Virus record (IMG/VR): IMGVR_UViG_3300039109_000042
Location: 1 to 64,000 of that record
Direction: 5' to 3' (one strand)
Source of the DNA: a virus
Length of the DNA stretch: 64,000 bases
The translations under genes were made by a program, and so were the position numbers. This document shows, in pieces, positions 40,166-49,281 of this stretch (position 1 is its first letter; the number at the start of each line of letters is the position of its first letter). The notes beneath the pieces are model-generated. The model was not told the DNA's origin, ran no database searches, and saw nothing but the letters and a program-made list of their open reading frames with translations.

Positions 40166-42104
40166 CGTAGTCGCGCAGGAGCTTGTCCTCAAGGACGAGT
40201 CCCGACAACATCTAGCTGCCCTGCGCCTGCTGCCTGGTAGAAGATGGGTAGGCACAGAGGCCAGCTGGCGTATGCCCTACGTCAAGGAGTGCTGGGAAGC
40301 CATCGTGGCGCATGGTTGGCCTACTGGAGGGATCACACCTCCAGACAGGTGTGGCTACACGATCACACAGCCTGCTGGCAAGTCCTTCATCGAGATCAGG
40401 ACCCTGCAGACCCCACAGGACGTGGACAGGTGCAAGCGGATCCCTGAGTATCGCACCTTCAGCTCTGTTGACAGGTGCTGGACATGCAAACCTACCAAGA
40501 CCAATGTTGACTACCTGATCAAGGCCTTTCCGCAGGCAGCTTGGTTAGGTTCTGCTTTTGGCCTGAAGCAGGAGGCTGTGGCGATAAGCATGCAGGCGCC
40601 AAAGGACATGGCTAGCCAGATCATGGCCACGTACGATAAGACCATCACAGTGATCGATGACTACGCCTTCCGGACATCGCCATATCCGCACCAGCTTGAG
40701 GCGTTCGGGATCAGCCGACACCTCGTGGAGTTTGCCTACTTCATGGAGCAGGGCACAGGCAAGACCTGGGTGGCGATCAACAACGCCTGCTACCTGTTCC
40801 TGCAGAAGAAGATCGACGGCCTCCTGGTAATCTGCCCCAACGCCATGAAGGACGTCTGGGATGAGCAGCTCCAGGAGCACGCCACCGAGTCCATTGACCT
40901 CGACATCTTCGTCTGGGAGGCTCGTACCAGGCACAAGGCAGAGGCCTGGATCCTTAGGCAGCAGAACGGCGTCCAGCCCCTCAGGGTCCTGATCATGAAC
41001 ACCGAGGCGTTCTCCGGTGAAATTGGAGCCAGGGTCGGGTCCCTCTTTGTCGCCAGGCACGGAACATACGCGGTTGTCGATGAGTCGACCAAGATCAAGA
41101 GCAACTCAGCGAAGCGTACCAAGACTATCACGAAGATCGGGAAGGGTGCCTATTATCGTCGGATCATGTCAGGCGCGCCGGTTGTTCAGAGCCCGCTCGA
41201 CATCTACAGCCAGGCCAGGTTCCTGAACATCGCCTGGCTTGGTCACAGCAGCTACTGGAGCTTCAGGAACAGGTACGCGATCATGGGTGGGTTTAACATG
41301 CGCCAAGTGGTCGGGTACGCTCACCTTGACGAGCTGCAGGCTCTTATAGCCAAGTTCAGCTATCGGAAGCTTAAGTCAGAGTGCCTGAACCTACCTGAGA
41401 AGATCTACGAGAAGCGGCTCTTTGACCTTGAGCCAGATCAGCAGCAGCTGTACGATGACATGAAGAATGACATGCAGGCCGAGCTTCAAGGCCAGAAGTA
41501 CTCGGTCACCATCGCCTTGCAGAAGATCACCGCCCTGTCCAGGATCTGTGGCGGCTTCTTTCCATATGACGGTGAGGATGAGGATGGTTTGCCTATGCGG
41601 ATGCTCACCGAGATCCCTGGGACCAACCCAAAGCTAGTGGCCCTGTATGACCTCATCGAGGACAGTCCTGGTGACAAGTTCATCATCTGGGCCAAGTTCA
41701 CGGCTGAGATCGAGATGATCGGGGAAGCGTTGGCAGAAACCTTTGGCCAGGATCAGGTGGTGCTCTTCTATGGAAAGACAACCAAGGCTGAACGAAAGGC
41801 CAATAGACTCGCTTTTCAGAACAACCCTGAACGAGCCAGATTTTTTGTTGGACAAGCTAAGGCAGGAGGCATGGGGCTTACCCTTACTGCCAGCCATCAG
41901 GTCGTTTATTACAGCAACGATTACGACCTTGAGGCAAGGATCCAGTCTGAGGACCGTGCACATCGTATTGGGCAAACAAAGAATGTGGTATATACCGACC
42001 TCGTTGCTAAGGGAACCATCGACCTTCGACTGCTCACATCCTTGCGTAACAAGAAGGGATTGGCCGACCTCGTTACTGGTGACCCAACCTTCAGCTGGCT
42101 ATGA
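40149..42104 (+). CDS. SNF2-type (SF2) DNA helicase/translocase
   Basis: 651 residues from a TTG at 40149; starts further in are possible but would remove the first domain. Residues 1-110 form a DNA-binding-like lead (LLPGRRWVGTEASWRMP). Helicase core: Walker A G202-T206 (MEQGTGKTW), DEST box at 311-314, then the C-terminal half with AGGMGLTLT and motif VI EDRAHRIGQTKNV. The family remodels protein-DNA complexes or drives branch migration. In this phage it opens the replication operon, so a role in DNA replication or recombination is likely. Confidence 0.9.
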   Translation: MLIRLDVVAQELVLKDESRQHLAALRLLPGRRWVGTEASWRMPYVKECWEAIVAHGWPTGGITPPDRCGYTITQPAGKSFIEIRTLQTPQDVDRCKRIPEYRTFSSVDRCWTCKPTKTNVDYLIKAFPQAAWLGSAFGLKQEAVAISMQAPKDMASQIMATYDKTITVIDDYAFRTSPYPHQLEAFGISRHLVEFAYFMEQGTGKTWVAINNACYLFLQKKIDGLLVICPNAMKDVWDEQLQEHATESIDLDIFVWEARTRHKAEAWILRQQNGVQPLRVLIMNTEAFSGEIGARVGSLFVARHGTYAVVDESTKIKSNSAKRTKTITKIGKGAYYRRIMSGAPVVQSPLDIYSQARFLNIAWLGHSSYWSFRNRYAIMGGFNMRQVVGYAHLDELQALIAKFSYRKLKSECLNLPEKIYEKRLFDLEPDQQQLYDDMKNDMQAELQGQKYSVTIALQKITALSRICGGFFPYDGEDEDGLPMRMLTEIPGTNPKLVALYDLIEDSPGDKFIIWAKFTAEIEMIGEALAETFGQDQVVLFYGKTTKAERKANRLAFQNNPERARFFVGQAKAGGMGLTLTASHQVVYYSNDYDLEARIQSEDRAHRIGQTKNVVYTDLVAKGTIDLRLLTSLRNKKGLADLVTGDPTFSWL

Positions 42105-42286
42105 CCAAACCTTGTGTGATGTGGTCAGTGGGCCCTAGGATCCATGGCGGGAAGGAGGCATGCGGTAAACTTGCCTGGCATGGCGCCTTGGCCCCACCCA
42201 GCTCAGACATCCCGTACCTGCCTATCTGCAACGACTGCATCAAGAACCTTCAGTGGCCAAAGGAGATGCTTAGGCTGTTAACCTGA
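42101..42286 (+). CDS. Small cysteine-containing protein
   Basis: 61 residues, overlapping the helicase end by 4 bases (ATGA). MTKPCVMWSVGPRIHGGKE, then ACGKLAW and LPICNDCIKN give four cysteines in the spacing of a zinc site. No family recognised. Confidence 0.65.
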   Translation: MTKPCVMWSVGPRIHGGKEACGKLAWHGALAPPSSDIPYLPICNDCIKNLQWPKEMLRLLT

Positions 42287-42289
42287 TGT

Positions 42290-42318
42290 TTCCCTTGGCA
42301 TGACCAATGAGTTATATT
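42290..42318 (+). promoter_or_regulatory. Possible rightward promoter
   Basis: TTTCCC, 17-base spacer, TATATT. The -10 fits the phage consensus but the -35 lacks TGTAC, so this is weak. A leader of about 130 bases with ATAGCGGAGAGTC leads into the gene at 42459. Confidence 0.35.
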
Positions 42319-42458
42319 GAACGTCCACGAAGAAGTAGCAACAAGGGGTGACCGTATCCCCTCGCAGTTCTGGGTCATGTCTGCAGATGTGGCTACAGGA
42401 CATAAACTCGGTGACAGGTCGGAGAGACGGCCAGCTTATCTTATAGCGGAGAGTCAAC

Positions 42459-42794
42459 ATGGCAACTCAGATCAACCCTTACAGACCTACTGTCTATCTT
42501 GTCCAACAGGATAGTCGGAAGAACTTTACTGGTGCGTTGGAGTATGGTTCAGTTGAGCCGTTGCTTGAGGAGCGGGAAGAGCTTGACATGTTCAATAGCC
42601 GAAAGATTATTGAGAAGCTGCAATATGGCCTACGTGACATGCAGCAAGAAGATTTCCTGATCCCAATGGGCAACCCTGTCTCTATTGGGATCGCATTCGC
42701 TATCGCTGCCAAGATCACTGGCGGCTGCTTCAACGCCCTTAAGTGGGACGGCCAAGAGATGAGGTACTTTGTGTCCAAGATCGACCTACGTTGA
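42459..42794 (+). CDS. Hypothetical protein
   Basis: 111 residues, MATQINPYRPTVYLVQQDSR, translated from the leader ATAGCGGAGAGTC. It combines polar helices (EPLLEEREELDMFNSRKI) with a small hydrophobic stretch (VSIGIAFAIAAKITGG). No family recognised. It starts a group of two small genes that runs to the DNA-binding protein at 43398. Confidence 0.7.
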   Translation: MATQINPYRPTVYLVQQDSRKNFTGALEYGSVEPLLEEREELDMFNSRKIIEKLQYGLRDMQQEDFLIPMGNPVSIGIAFAIAAKITGGCFNALKWDGQEMRYFVSKIDLR

Positions 42795-42815
42795 CCGTTT
42801 ACCTATAGAGGAGAG

Positions 42816-43358
42816 ATGAACACCAAGCTGAAGAAGAAAAAGCCAATCCCGTCGCACGATAAGACGGAGGCGATGAACCTGCTTGTGGGTGTGTCCGAGC
42901 AGGAAGATGCCGAGCTTCAGGAGAAGATCAAGGTCCCTGCGACTAACCAGGACCTGATAGCGCTCGCCCAGGAGATGTTGATCAGCAAGCAGGAAAGCGA
43001 TCGCCTGGAAGCCGAGGCCAAGCAACATAAGGACCGATATAACCAGCTCAGGACCCGCGACGTCCCAGACAAGATGCGGGAGCTTGGGTTCGTCAGCAGC
43101 TCAGGTAAAGGCAGCTTCACCTTTGATGGTGGCAAGATCCACCTCGAGACGAAGCTGAATGCCAGCTGCGCTTCAGCCAATCAACCCGTCCTGTACAAGT
43201 GGCTGCGTGGGCACGACGCTGGCGGCTTGATCAAGGACGTAGTTCACCCGTCCACCTTAACCGCGTTCGTCAAGGAGCGGCGCGAGCAAGGGTTGGAGGA
43301 TCCGCCGGGCATCTCAGTCTGGGAGGAGACCAAGGCCAAGCTGACCTCAACCAAATGA
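42816..43358 (+). CDS. Conserved phage protein, replication region
   Basis: 180 residues. The N-terminal 90 are a Lys and Glu-rich coiled-coil (LISKQESDRLEAEAKQHKDR). FTFDGGKIHLETKLNA and LIKDVVHPSTLTAFVKERRE are a pattern found in small proteins near phage DNA-binding genes. It lies directly before the protein at 43398, so a joint role in replication or recombination is plausible. RBS GAGGAG. Confidence 0.6.
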   Translation: MNTKLKKKKPIPSHDKTEAMNLLVGVSEQEDAELQEKIKVPATNQDLIALAQEMLISKQESDRLEAEAKQHKDRYNQLRTRDVPDKMRELGFVSSSGKGSFTFDGGKIHLETKLNASCASANQPVLYKWLRGHDAGGLIKDVVHPSTLTAFVKERREQGLEDPPGISVWEETKAKLTSTK

Positions 43359-43397
43359 CCTGCAGTTCAACTTCAATACCTATGAGGATGCAATCCA

Positions 43398-44264
43398 ATG
43401 ACGACAAGATCAGCGACAAAGACACAGCCAGCTAAGCCTGCTGGTAAGTCTGTAGTGAAGCAGGAGGCGAAGTCAGGCGGGTTGGTCGTCCCGATCGACA
43501 AGGACCTGATGAGCGTGTTTGCTGAGCATGCTGGCGAAGGTGTTGGCAACGCTCAAGCAACCGACTACGCGCTTCCCTTCATCTATCTTCTCCAGAAGCT
43601 GAGCCCAGCGACGGATGAGATCGAGGGTGCGGAAGCCGGGATGTTCCTGAACACCGTCACTCGCAACGTCACCGAGGAGACGACCATCATCCAGGTCGAC
43701 TACAACAAGTGCTACAACGAGTGGATCCCGCGTGACGATGGTGGTGGGTTCATCGCGTCGCACAAGTCCCTCGCTGAGGCCGAGCAGAATCGGCAGCAAG
43801 GTCAGAACAAGAAGGGGAACGGGCCTAAGACGCAGATCGTCGAGACGGCCAATCACTACGTCCTGGAGCTTCAGCCGGACGGCACGTGGATGCAGGCGAT
43901 CCTGTCCCTCACCAGCACAAAGCTGAAGGCCAGCCGGACGCTGATGAGCCGCATCGCGCAGGTGACGACGGACATTCCAGGCAAGGGTCTGGTGCAGATG
44001 CCCAGCTTCGCCAAGAAGTATCTCGTCAAGCCCACTGGGCCACACGAGAATGAGAAGGGCAAGTTCTACGCTATCGAGATCGTGCCAATCGAGGGCGAGG
44101 AAGGTTGGGTCGCTGATCCAGCCGTCGTGCAGCAGGCGATTGCCTTCGCCAGGTCCTTGAAGGCTGGAGCCAAGGGCGCTGACTTCAACAAGCTCAACGA
44201 CGAGGTTGTCGAGGTCGAGCTTGAGGATGCCGAGGAGAAGGCGTCGGGCAAGAAGAAGTTCTAA
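43398..44264 (+). CDS. Putative single-stranded DNA-binding type protein
   Basis: 288 residues. A basic, Lys and Ala-rich N-terminus is followed by YALPFIYLLQKLSPATDEIE and FLNTVTRNVTEETTIIQVD, a strand pattern like that of phage proteins annotated as SSB-like with an OB-type core. The acidic C-terminus (NDEVVEVELEDAEEKAS) is typical of SSBs, which bind partners with it, although here it ends GKKKF. It would coat single strands for the helicases and polymerase. The match is by pattern, not by a known signature. Confidence 0.55.
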   Translation: MTTRSATKTQPAKPAGKSVVKQEAKSGGLVVPIDKDLMSVFAEHAGEGVGNAQATDYALPFIYLLQKLSPATDEIEGAEAGMFLNTVTRNVTEETTIIQVDYNKCYNEWIPRDDGGGFIASHKSLAEAEQNRQQGQNKKGNGPKTQIVETANHYVLELQPDGTWMQAILSLTSTKLKASRTLMSRIAQVTTDIPGKGLVQMPSFAKKYLVKPTGPHENEKGKFYAIEIVPIEGEEGWVADPAVVQQAIAFARSLKAGAKGADFNKLNDEVVEVELEDAEEKASGKKKF

Positions 44265-44275
44265 CCAAGGCAGTC

Positions 44276-44342
44276 CTGTAGGCCAGTGGAGCCGGACGCC
44301 ATGCCGGTTCCTCTTGGTTGGACTTGTCCACTGGTCCTACAG
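44276..44342 (+). ncRNA. Long stem-loop before the primase gene
   Basis: CTGTAGG plus CCAGTGGA (44276-44290) pair with TCCACTGG, a bulged T and CCTACAG (44327-44342), a 15-bp stem with a single bulge. Inside the 36-base loop CCGG pairs with CCGG. There is no T run after it. Such a stem is too strong to be chance and is noncoding. Confidence 0.65.
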
Positions 44343-44347
44343 CTCAC

Positions 44348-44455
44348 GACCGTGAAGTAAAGCCAGGGGTGGTGATCAGACACCCGCCGGAAAGGCACCA
44401 GAGGTCCGTGAATCATTCCCTCTGGATCTGCAGGTTCGATGCCTGCCCACGGTCA
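44348..44455 (+). ncRNA. tRNA-like RNA with enlarged arms
   Basis: GACCGTG (44348-44354) pairs with CACGGTC (44448-44454), a perfect 7-bp acceptor-like stem. Next to it GCAGG-TTCGATG-CCTGC is a canonical T-arm. Between are CCAGAGG paired with CCTCTGG over a 14-base loop, and GGGTG paired with CACCC. Total length is about 107, longer than a normal tRNA, and no anticodon arm of standard size is present. The T loop holds an ATG in frame with the primase. Confidence 0.5.
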
Positions 44456-44486
44456 TCCAGCTAGTGGTCCAACCAATATCCAGCCC

Positions 44487-46058
44487 ATGGCATCTAACGG
44501 CAACGGTAATAACACCGACGTGCTGAGGTTTCAACGTCTCTTCAAGGGGCGTGAGACGATGCATGGTAGGTGGCGGAGTGACATAAAAGGCAGGGTCATC
44601 AAGGGACCAGCACCAGAGGAGGCGTGGCGTGAGCACCTCAATGGCGGTGACATGCTTGATGTACGGATTCTTGGTATGGGTCCTACTATGCTTGACAATC
44701 AGTGCTATTTCGGTGCTATCGATCTTGATGACCGAAACAAGACTGATCATCAGGTCATGGCTGCACTGGTTGAGGCGGAAGGTCTACCGCTAATTACCGT
44801 TAGGTCCAAGTCTGGCGGCTATCACTTCTTCCTGTTCCTCAAGGACCCAGCTCCGGCAGCGACCGTCAAGAAGCGGCTTCTTGAGTGGGTTAAGCGGCTT
44901 AAGCTCCAGAATCCGCCAGGTAAGACGGGGGTCCGTCCTCCAGTCGAGGTATATCCGAAGCAAGCCGAGCTTAAGGCAGATCAAGATGGCAATTGGCTCA
45001 ACCTACCCTATTACGGTGCGTTAGACCCAGTCAGTTACGGGGTCACCTCAGAAGAACCTAAGCTCAGCTTCAAGCGGTTCCTTCAGACGGCCGAACGTGC
45101 CATGATCACCTCAGGCCAGCTTGAGGCGTGGACCAAGAAGGGTGGAGCTACCGGGTTCTTTGACAAGGGCCCTCCTTGCCTTAACAGCCTTCATGACCTT
45201 GGGTTTCCAGAAGGCCAACGTAACTCTGGCCTGCAAAATGTTGCCATCTACTTTAAGCAGGCATTTCCAGAGGACTGGGGTGAGCGGTTAAGCGCCTATA
45301 ATGAGTCTGGCAAGGTGGACCCACCCCTCAAGGAGCGTGAGCTCAAAGGGATCATCGACTCGGTAGGCAGCCATGAGTACAACTACAACTGTGATGATCT
45401 ACCGATAAAGCCTCACTGCCAGAAGGGTGAGTGTAAGAAGCAGCGATACGGCGTCCTTGGGAAGCGACGCGAGCGTCAGGAGGAGCAGATGCCTGACCTT
45501 ATCAACCTGCGCAAGATCACCACTGACCCACCCATCTGGCTGCTCGACGTTGCCGAGGCTGAGGTCACCATGGGCACGGAAGACCTGATGCTGATCCCAC
45601 GCTTCAGGAAGGCGGTCATGGAGCGGTGCAACGTGATCTTTCCGCTTATGCGTCAGGGTGACTGGGACGCGATCCTGATTGAGCTGCTAGCTAACCTTGT
45701 CACCATCGAGGCACCAGAAGATGCCGGGACCTCAGGCCAGTTTAAGATGCTTGTGCGAGAGTTTCTGCAGCGACGCCAGCAAGCCGTCACACGCGAAGAC
45801 TTGCTGTCAGGGATGCCCTTTGAGGAAGGACCAAGGACCTTCTTTCGAGCTCAAGACCTACTCGCGTTTCTGCAGCGAAAGCATTTCCGGGAATATGACG
45901 CTCACCAGGTCTATACGGAGCTACGTCGTCAGTTCGGTGTAGGTAAGGGCAGGTGGAACATCAAGAAGGCGACCGTGCAGTTCTGGTTTGTCGACACGCC
46001 GCAAGACGACCAGCAGGAGGAGTTCTCACCCTTGGAACAAGAGGCGGTGAAGTTCTAG
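44487..46058 (+). CDS. Archaeo-eukaryotic type primase (TOTE-like AEP domain)
   Basis: 523 residues from ATG at 44487; an upstream in-frame ATG at 44439 lies within the tRNA-like RNA and has no RBS. D79-L80-D81 (FGAIDLDD) and H113 (SKSGGYHFF) match the metal-binding and histidine motifs of AEP primases, and GQRNSGLQNVA resembles the zinc- or DNA-binding zone after it. The C-terminal 180 residues are a helical region ending near QDDQQEEFSPLEQ. It could prime DNA synthesis for the polymerase at 52977. Confidence 0.75.
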   Translation: MASNGNGNNTDVLRFQRLFKGRETMHGRWRSDIKGRVIKGPAPEEAWREHLNGGDMLDVRILGMGPTMLDNQCYFGAIDLDDRNKTDHQVMAALVEAEGLPLITVRSKSGGYHFFLFLKDPAPAATVKKRLLEWVKRLKLQNPPGKTGVRPPVEVYPKQAELKADQDGNWLNLPYYGALDPVSYGVTSEEPKLSFKRFLQTAERAMITSGQLEAWTKKGGATGFFDKGPPCLNSLHDLGFPEGQRNSGLQNVAIYFKQAFPEDWGERLSAYNESGKVDPPLKERELKGIIDSVGSHEYNYNCDDLPIKPHCQKGECKKQRYGVLGKRRERQEEQMPDLINLRKITTDPPIWLLDVAEAEVTMGTEDLMLIPRFRKAVMERCNVIFPLMRQGDWDAILIELLANLVTIEAPEDAGTSGQFKMLVREFLQRRQQAVTREDLLSGMPFEEGPRTFFRAQDLLAFLQRKHFREYDAHQVYTELRRQFGVGKGRWNIKKATVQFWFVDTPQDDQQEEFSPLEQEAVKF

Positions 46059-46345
46059 TGGCAGTCTACGTCGATGACATGAAGGCGGAGTTTGGTCGAA
46101 TGATCATGTGCCACATGGTCGCTGATACCCATGATGAGCTGGTGGAGATGGCTGACAAGCTCAACCTGAACCGTAAGTGGCTCCAGAAGCCAGGCACAGC
46201 TGGGGAGCACTTCGACGTGTCCTTAGGCTACAGGGCCAAGGCCGTGAAGCTAGGGGCCAAGGAGATCACCTGGACAGAGTGCGGCGAGATGTGCTGGAAT
46301 CGTCGTGGTGAGGCAGGTAAGCTGGCGTACTATGGACATCGTTAA
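46058..46345 (+). CDS. DUF4031-family protein
   Basis: 95 residues from GTG at 46058, which overlaps the stop of the primase. MAVYVDDMKAEFGRMIMCHM, followed by DELVEMADKLNL and YRAKAVKLGAKEITW, matches the short DUF4031 family. Members are widespread in bacteria and phages; activity is not known. In this phage it sits between primase and helicase, so replication linked. Confidence 0.8.
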   Translation: MAVYVDDMKAEFGRMIMCHMVADTHDELVEMADKLNLNRKWLQKPGTAGEHFDVSLGYRAKAVKLGAKEITWTECGEMCWNRRGEAGKLAYYGHR

Positions 46346-47822
46346 GTTCTTTGGCCCGCCTGGCACGGGCAAGACCACGACCCTGCTGAACGTCATGGCC
46401 GAGGAGCTGAAGCGGACGGATCCTGACAGGATCGCCTTCCTTACCTTCACCGTCCATGCCCGCAAGGTGGCCATCGAGAAGGCCCTGGAGCGGTTTCCCA
46501 ACCTGACCAAGGACGACCTCAAGTACTTCAAGACCCTGCACGCCATCTGCTACCATGAGCTGAACATGACCATGGGCGGTATGGTGAAAGGTCCCAACGA
46601 CATGAAGGAGCTGGCTGAGAAGCTCGGCCTGCTATTTACCTACAAGGTCAAGCACGGTGGTGCTGAGGCCATGATGGAGATCCCGTATGGTGGAGAGATG
46701 GGCGACCGACTGTTGCAGATTGATCACGTTAGACGCCACCGAATGCAAGCTCTTGACGATGGTTGGCGCTGCCAGTTCGATGACGATCTTAACATGTTCC
46801 AGGTCAGGAGGTTTGTTAGCGAGTATGGTGCTTGGAAACACCGAGAGGGGCTTCGCGACTTCACCGATCTACTGGAACAAGCGACCGAGCCTTTGGATGT
46901 GGACGTGGTCATTGTTGATGAGGCGCAGGATCTGTCGGTTCTCCAGTGGACCACTCTTCACCGACTTACGCGCAATGCAGCAAGAATGTACATCGCAGGT
47001 GATGATGACCAAGCGATCTTTACCTGGGCCGGAGCTGACCCGCTTGCTCTCATCAACCACCCAGGCAGAGCTGTGGTCCTTGACCAATCGTATCGTGTCC
47101 CGATGGCAATCCAGCCTATCGCTACAAGACTGGTGGAAAGGATCAAGGTACGACAGCCAAAGGTCTGGAAGCCGCGCCCTTCACAAGGTCGACTGAGGTA
47201 CGCTGGCGAGACGCAGCTGCCATCGTTCGACGAGGAAGGCAGCTACATGATCCTGTACCGACAACACTACCTCGTCAAGGAGATGGAGAAGCATGTTAGA
47301 TCCCTTGGTGTCTCGTACAGCCGTGGAGATATCCCGGCTCCTGGGGCTGAGTGGGGCAAGTCAATCATCACCTGGGAAAGCCTTCGTAAAGGCAAGACCG
47401 AACCAGAACGAGCCGTTCACTTCATGCTCGACGCCCTTGCCCTGGACGATAGCCAGCGTAAGCGCTTGGGCCGCCTGGACCGAAATAGATCTTACGGCTT
47501 AGCTGACCTCGGGCTGGACGATGATAGGCCTTGGTTTGAGGCGTTTGAGAAGGTATCGCTCGACGATCGCCAGTACCTGAGGTCCCTGATCAGGCGGCAT
47601 GGGGCGAAGGGGATTACCGATAAGCCTAAGGTCCACCTGTCCACGATCCATGCAGCAAAGGGGGCTGAGCGAGATCATGTCGTGATGCTTACCGAGACCT
47701 CTGATCGCGTCAGGGACATCATGATGACTGATCCTGATGACGAGCGGCGGGTGTTCTACGTGGGAGTAACCAGGGCCAGAGAGTCATTGACCCTCATCGG
47801 GTTAGATAACCCGCTCTTGTGA
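46332..47822 (+). CDS. SF1 UvrD/PcrA-like DNA helicase
   Basis: 496 residues from ATG at 46332. Walker A GPPGTGKT at 8-15, DEAQD box at 196-200, GDDDQAIFTWAGA near 222-234 (motif III), SYRVP (motif IV) and YVGVTRARE near the end (motif VI) define the fold. It would unwind duplex DNA 3' to 5' as replicative or repair helicase. The start overlaps the DUF4031 gene by 14 bases; an ATG 9 codons earlier is out of place. Confidence 0.92.
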   Translation: MDIVKFFGPPGTGKTTTLLNVMAEELKRTDPDRIAFLTFTVHARKVAIEKALERFPNLTKDDLKYFKTLHAICYHELNMTMGGMVKGPNDMKELAEKLGLLFTYKVKHGGAEAMMEIPYGGEMGDRLLQIDHVRRHRMQALDDGWRCQFDDDLNMFQVRRFVSEYGAWKHREGLRDFTDLLEQATEPLDVDVVIVDEAQDLSVLQWTTLHRLTRNAARMYIAGDDDQAIFTWAGADPLALINHPGRAVVLDQSYRVPMAIQPIATRLVERIKVRQPKVWKPRPSQGRLRYAGETQLPSFDEEGSYMILYRQHYLVKEMEKHVRSLGVSYSRGDIPAPGAEWGKSIITWESLRKGKTEPERAVHFMLDALALDDSQRKRLGRLDRNRSYGLADLGLDDDRPWFEAFEKVSLDDRQYLRSLIRRHGAKGITDKPKVHLSTIHAAKGAERDHVVMLTETSDRVRDIMMTDPDDERRVFYVGVTRARESLTLIGLDNPLL

Positions 47823-47832
47823 ACTGTTGGTA

Positions 47833-47862
47833 TGTACTTAGGTGTGTTGGCTGTGTTACTAT
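47833..47862 (+). promoter_or_regulatory. Rightward promoter, phage consensus
   Basis: TGTACT, 18-base spacer, TACTAT preceded by TGT. It starts 10 bases after the helicase stop and leads into the gene at 47891. Confidence 0.7.
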
Positions 47863-47890
47863 TAACCATCAACATGATAGAGGATAGCAG

Positions 47891-48124
47891 ATGAAGGAGT
47901 TTCGGATCAAGATCAATATCAAGCTCCAGGCAGAGGACATGGGCGATGCTTTTGGTGAGCTTGCTACCCTCGCCACCAATCGAGCGAATATGATTGGTGC
48001 TGATGAGGACTTCACGCCGGACCCTGAGCCGGTGTTTACTGGTGAGATTGACATTCATCCCACCGAGCAAGAAAACCCGCTAACTGGCGAGGTTTTCACC
48101 AACCAGCGAGGTATCCTATCGTGA
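47891..48124 (+). CDS. Hypothetical protein (KFRIK family)
   Basis: 77 residues starting MKEFRIKINIKLQAEDMGDA. The first strand and helix (FGELATLATNRANMIG) resemble the product at 62773 (MNKYRVKISYTLNVLGNDID and AWSAIAKHF), and the start of the 3021 gene is similar. The second half is acidic and Pro-rich. GTG of the next gene overlaps the stop. Function unknown. Confidence 0.65.
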   Translation: MKEFRIKINIKLQAEDMGDAFGELATLATNRANMIGADEDFTPDPEPVFTGEIDIHPTEQENPLTGEVFTNQRGILS

Positions 48125-48906
48125 CCGCAGTCAACGAGGCGATCCCAGAAGAGGACCGTCAACCAACAAGGACAGGCCGTGCCGAAAAGACGCGTACGTT
48201 CGACCAGACGTTCCTTGACACCGACACGGACGTCATCCACCGAGACTATATCGCCCACGCTCTTCGCTGGGGTTTTTCCAAGCGAAACTTCATCGTTCAC
48301 GAAGTTACGGGCGTGCTGGATGTCGGTTGTGGACCAACACGGCCGATGCTTCTTGTTCTCTTCGGAGGCATCGGTGCGTTTCCGCTGGCGAAACGGTACG
48401 TTGGTGTGGACCTCAACAAGATCAAGCCGACGCAGCACAAAAGGTCGACGCTCTACCAGGAGTTCAACTTCATCGAGCGGGTCGAGGAGCTCCGGAAAAA
48501 GGAAGGCGCGTTCGAGCTGATCACCAACTTTGAGGTCATCGAGCACATGCCTATTGCCAAAGGGCAGGAGCTGCTTGTGGCCATGAAGCGGATGCTGGCC
48601 CCTGGTGGTCGGATCCTGCTCAGCACTCCAGTGTACGATGGCAAGGCCAGGGCAGCTAACCATATCCACGAACATACAATCTCGGAACTTACTGGTCTTA
48701 TAGATCAGGCAGGTCTCAAGGTCGTAAATCGTTGGGGAACCTTTGCGAACTATAATGACATCAAGAAGGTAGCGGCTCCTGAGCATCTGCAAACTCTCAA
48801 TGACATCCGGTCATGGTTTGGTAACGAGGTAGCAGCTTGTTTCTTGGCTCCTTTATATCCTGACCAGTCCAGGAATAACTTCTGGGAAATCGTTGCCAAG
48901 AAGTAG
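48121..48906 (+). CDS. Class I SAM-dependent methyltransferase
   Basis: 261 residues from GTG at 48121. Motif I D67-V-G-C-G71 (LDVGCGPTRPM), an acidic end of strand 2 (YVGVDLNKIKP) and the motif NFEVIEHMPIAKGQE define the Rossmann-type methyltransferase core. The C-terminus has no DNA-methyltransferase signature (no DPPY or PC), so a small molecule, protein or RNA target is more likely than DNA. Overlaps the next gene. Confidence 0.8.
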   Translation: MTAVNEAIPEEDRQPTRTGRAEKTRTFDQTFLDTDTDVIHRDYIAHALRWGFSKRNFIVHEVTGVLDVGCGPTRPMLLVLFGGIGAFPLAKRYVGVDLNKIKPTQHKRSTLYQEFNFIERVEELRKKEGAFELITNFEVIEHMPIAKGQELLVAMKRMLAPGGRILLSTPVYDGKARAANHIHEHTISELTGLIDQAGLKVVNRWGTFANYNDIKKVAAPEHLQTLNDIRSWFGNEVAACFLAPLYPDQSRNNFWEIVAKK

Positions 48907-49258
48907 TGGTTGGAACCGAGAGGATGTAGCCTGGCTTTCAGGTATCTGGGAAGGTGAAGGTTGCTTTACCATCTCTAATCATTCTGGTGGTAAACGACCA
49001 TCACAGCAGCAACTTCGCCTTGTGTTGACTACGACAGATGAGGAGGTTGCTCGTCGGTCTTATGCTATCTTAGGCCTTGGTAGGATTTATGCTTATCCTG
49101 CCGGGTATACTCGAGGTGTAGGTAAGGCTGTTTGGTTGCATGGTATCAGTGCAGCTGCCGAGGTTTATGCGACCTGCGCCTTACTGTTTCCGTTCATGAG
49201 TTATAGGCGACAAGCAAGGATCATTGAGCTAGTGCAGTGCTTCAAGGACAAGCAGTAG
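48893..49258 (+). CDS. LAGLIDADG-like endonuclease, small
   Basis: 121 residues from a TTG at 48893, overlapping the end of the methyltransferase by 14 bases. WLSGIWEGEGCFTI is the LAGLIDADG-type motif (glycine and acidic residue before a cysteine-phenylalanine turn), and LRLVLTTTDEEVARRSYAIL follows as the usual second part. One motif means it would work as a dimer. It is more AT-rich than its neighbours, a sign of transfer. Confidence 0.7.
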   Translation: MPRSSGWNREDVAWLSGIWEGEGCFTISNHSGGKRPSQQQLRLVLTTTDEEVARRSYAILGLGRIYAYPAGYTRGVGKAVWLHGISAAAEVYATCALLFPFMSYRRQARIIELVQCFKDKQ

Positions 49259-49281
49259 CTCTTAAAACAACAGATCGGCTA

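Noticed and set aside
46305-46331. Earlier ATG for the UvrD-type helicase
   Set aside because: It adds residues before the Walker A region that lack similarity and deepens the overlap with the DUF4031 gene.
48055-48792. Minus-strand frame of 245 codons under the methyltransferase
   Set aside because: Shadow frame; the plus strand has the clear methyltransferase motifs.
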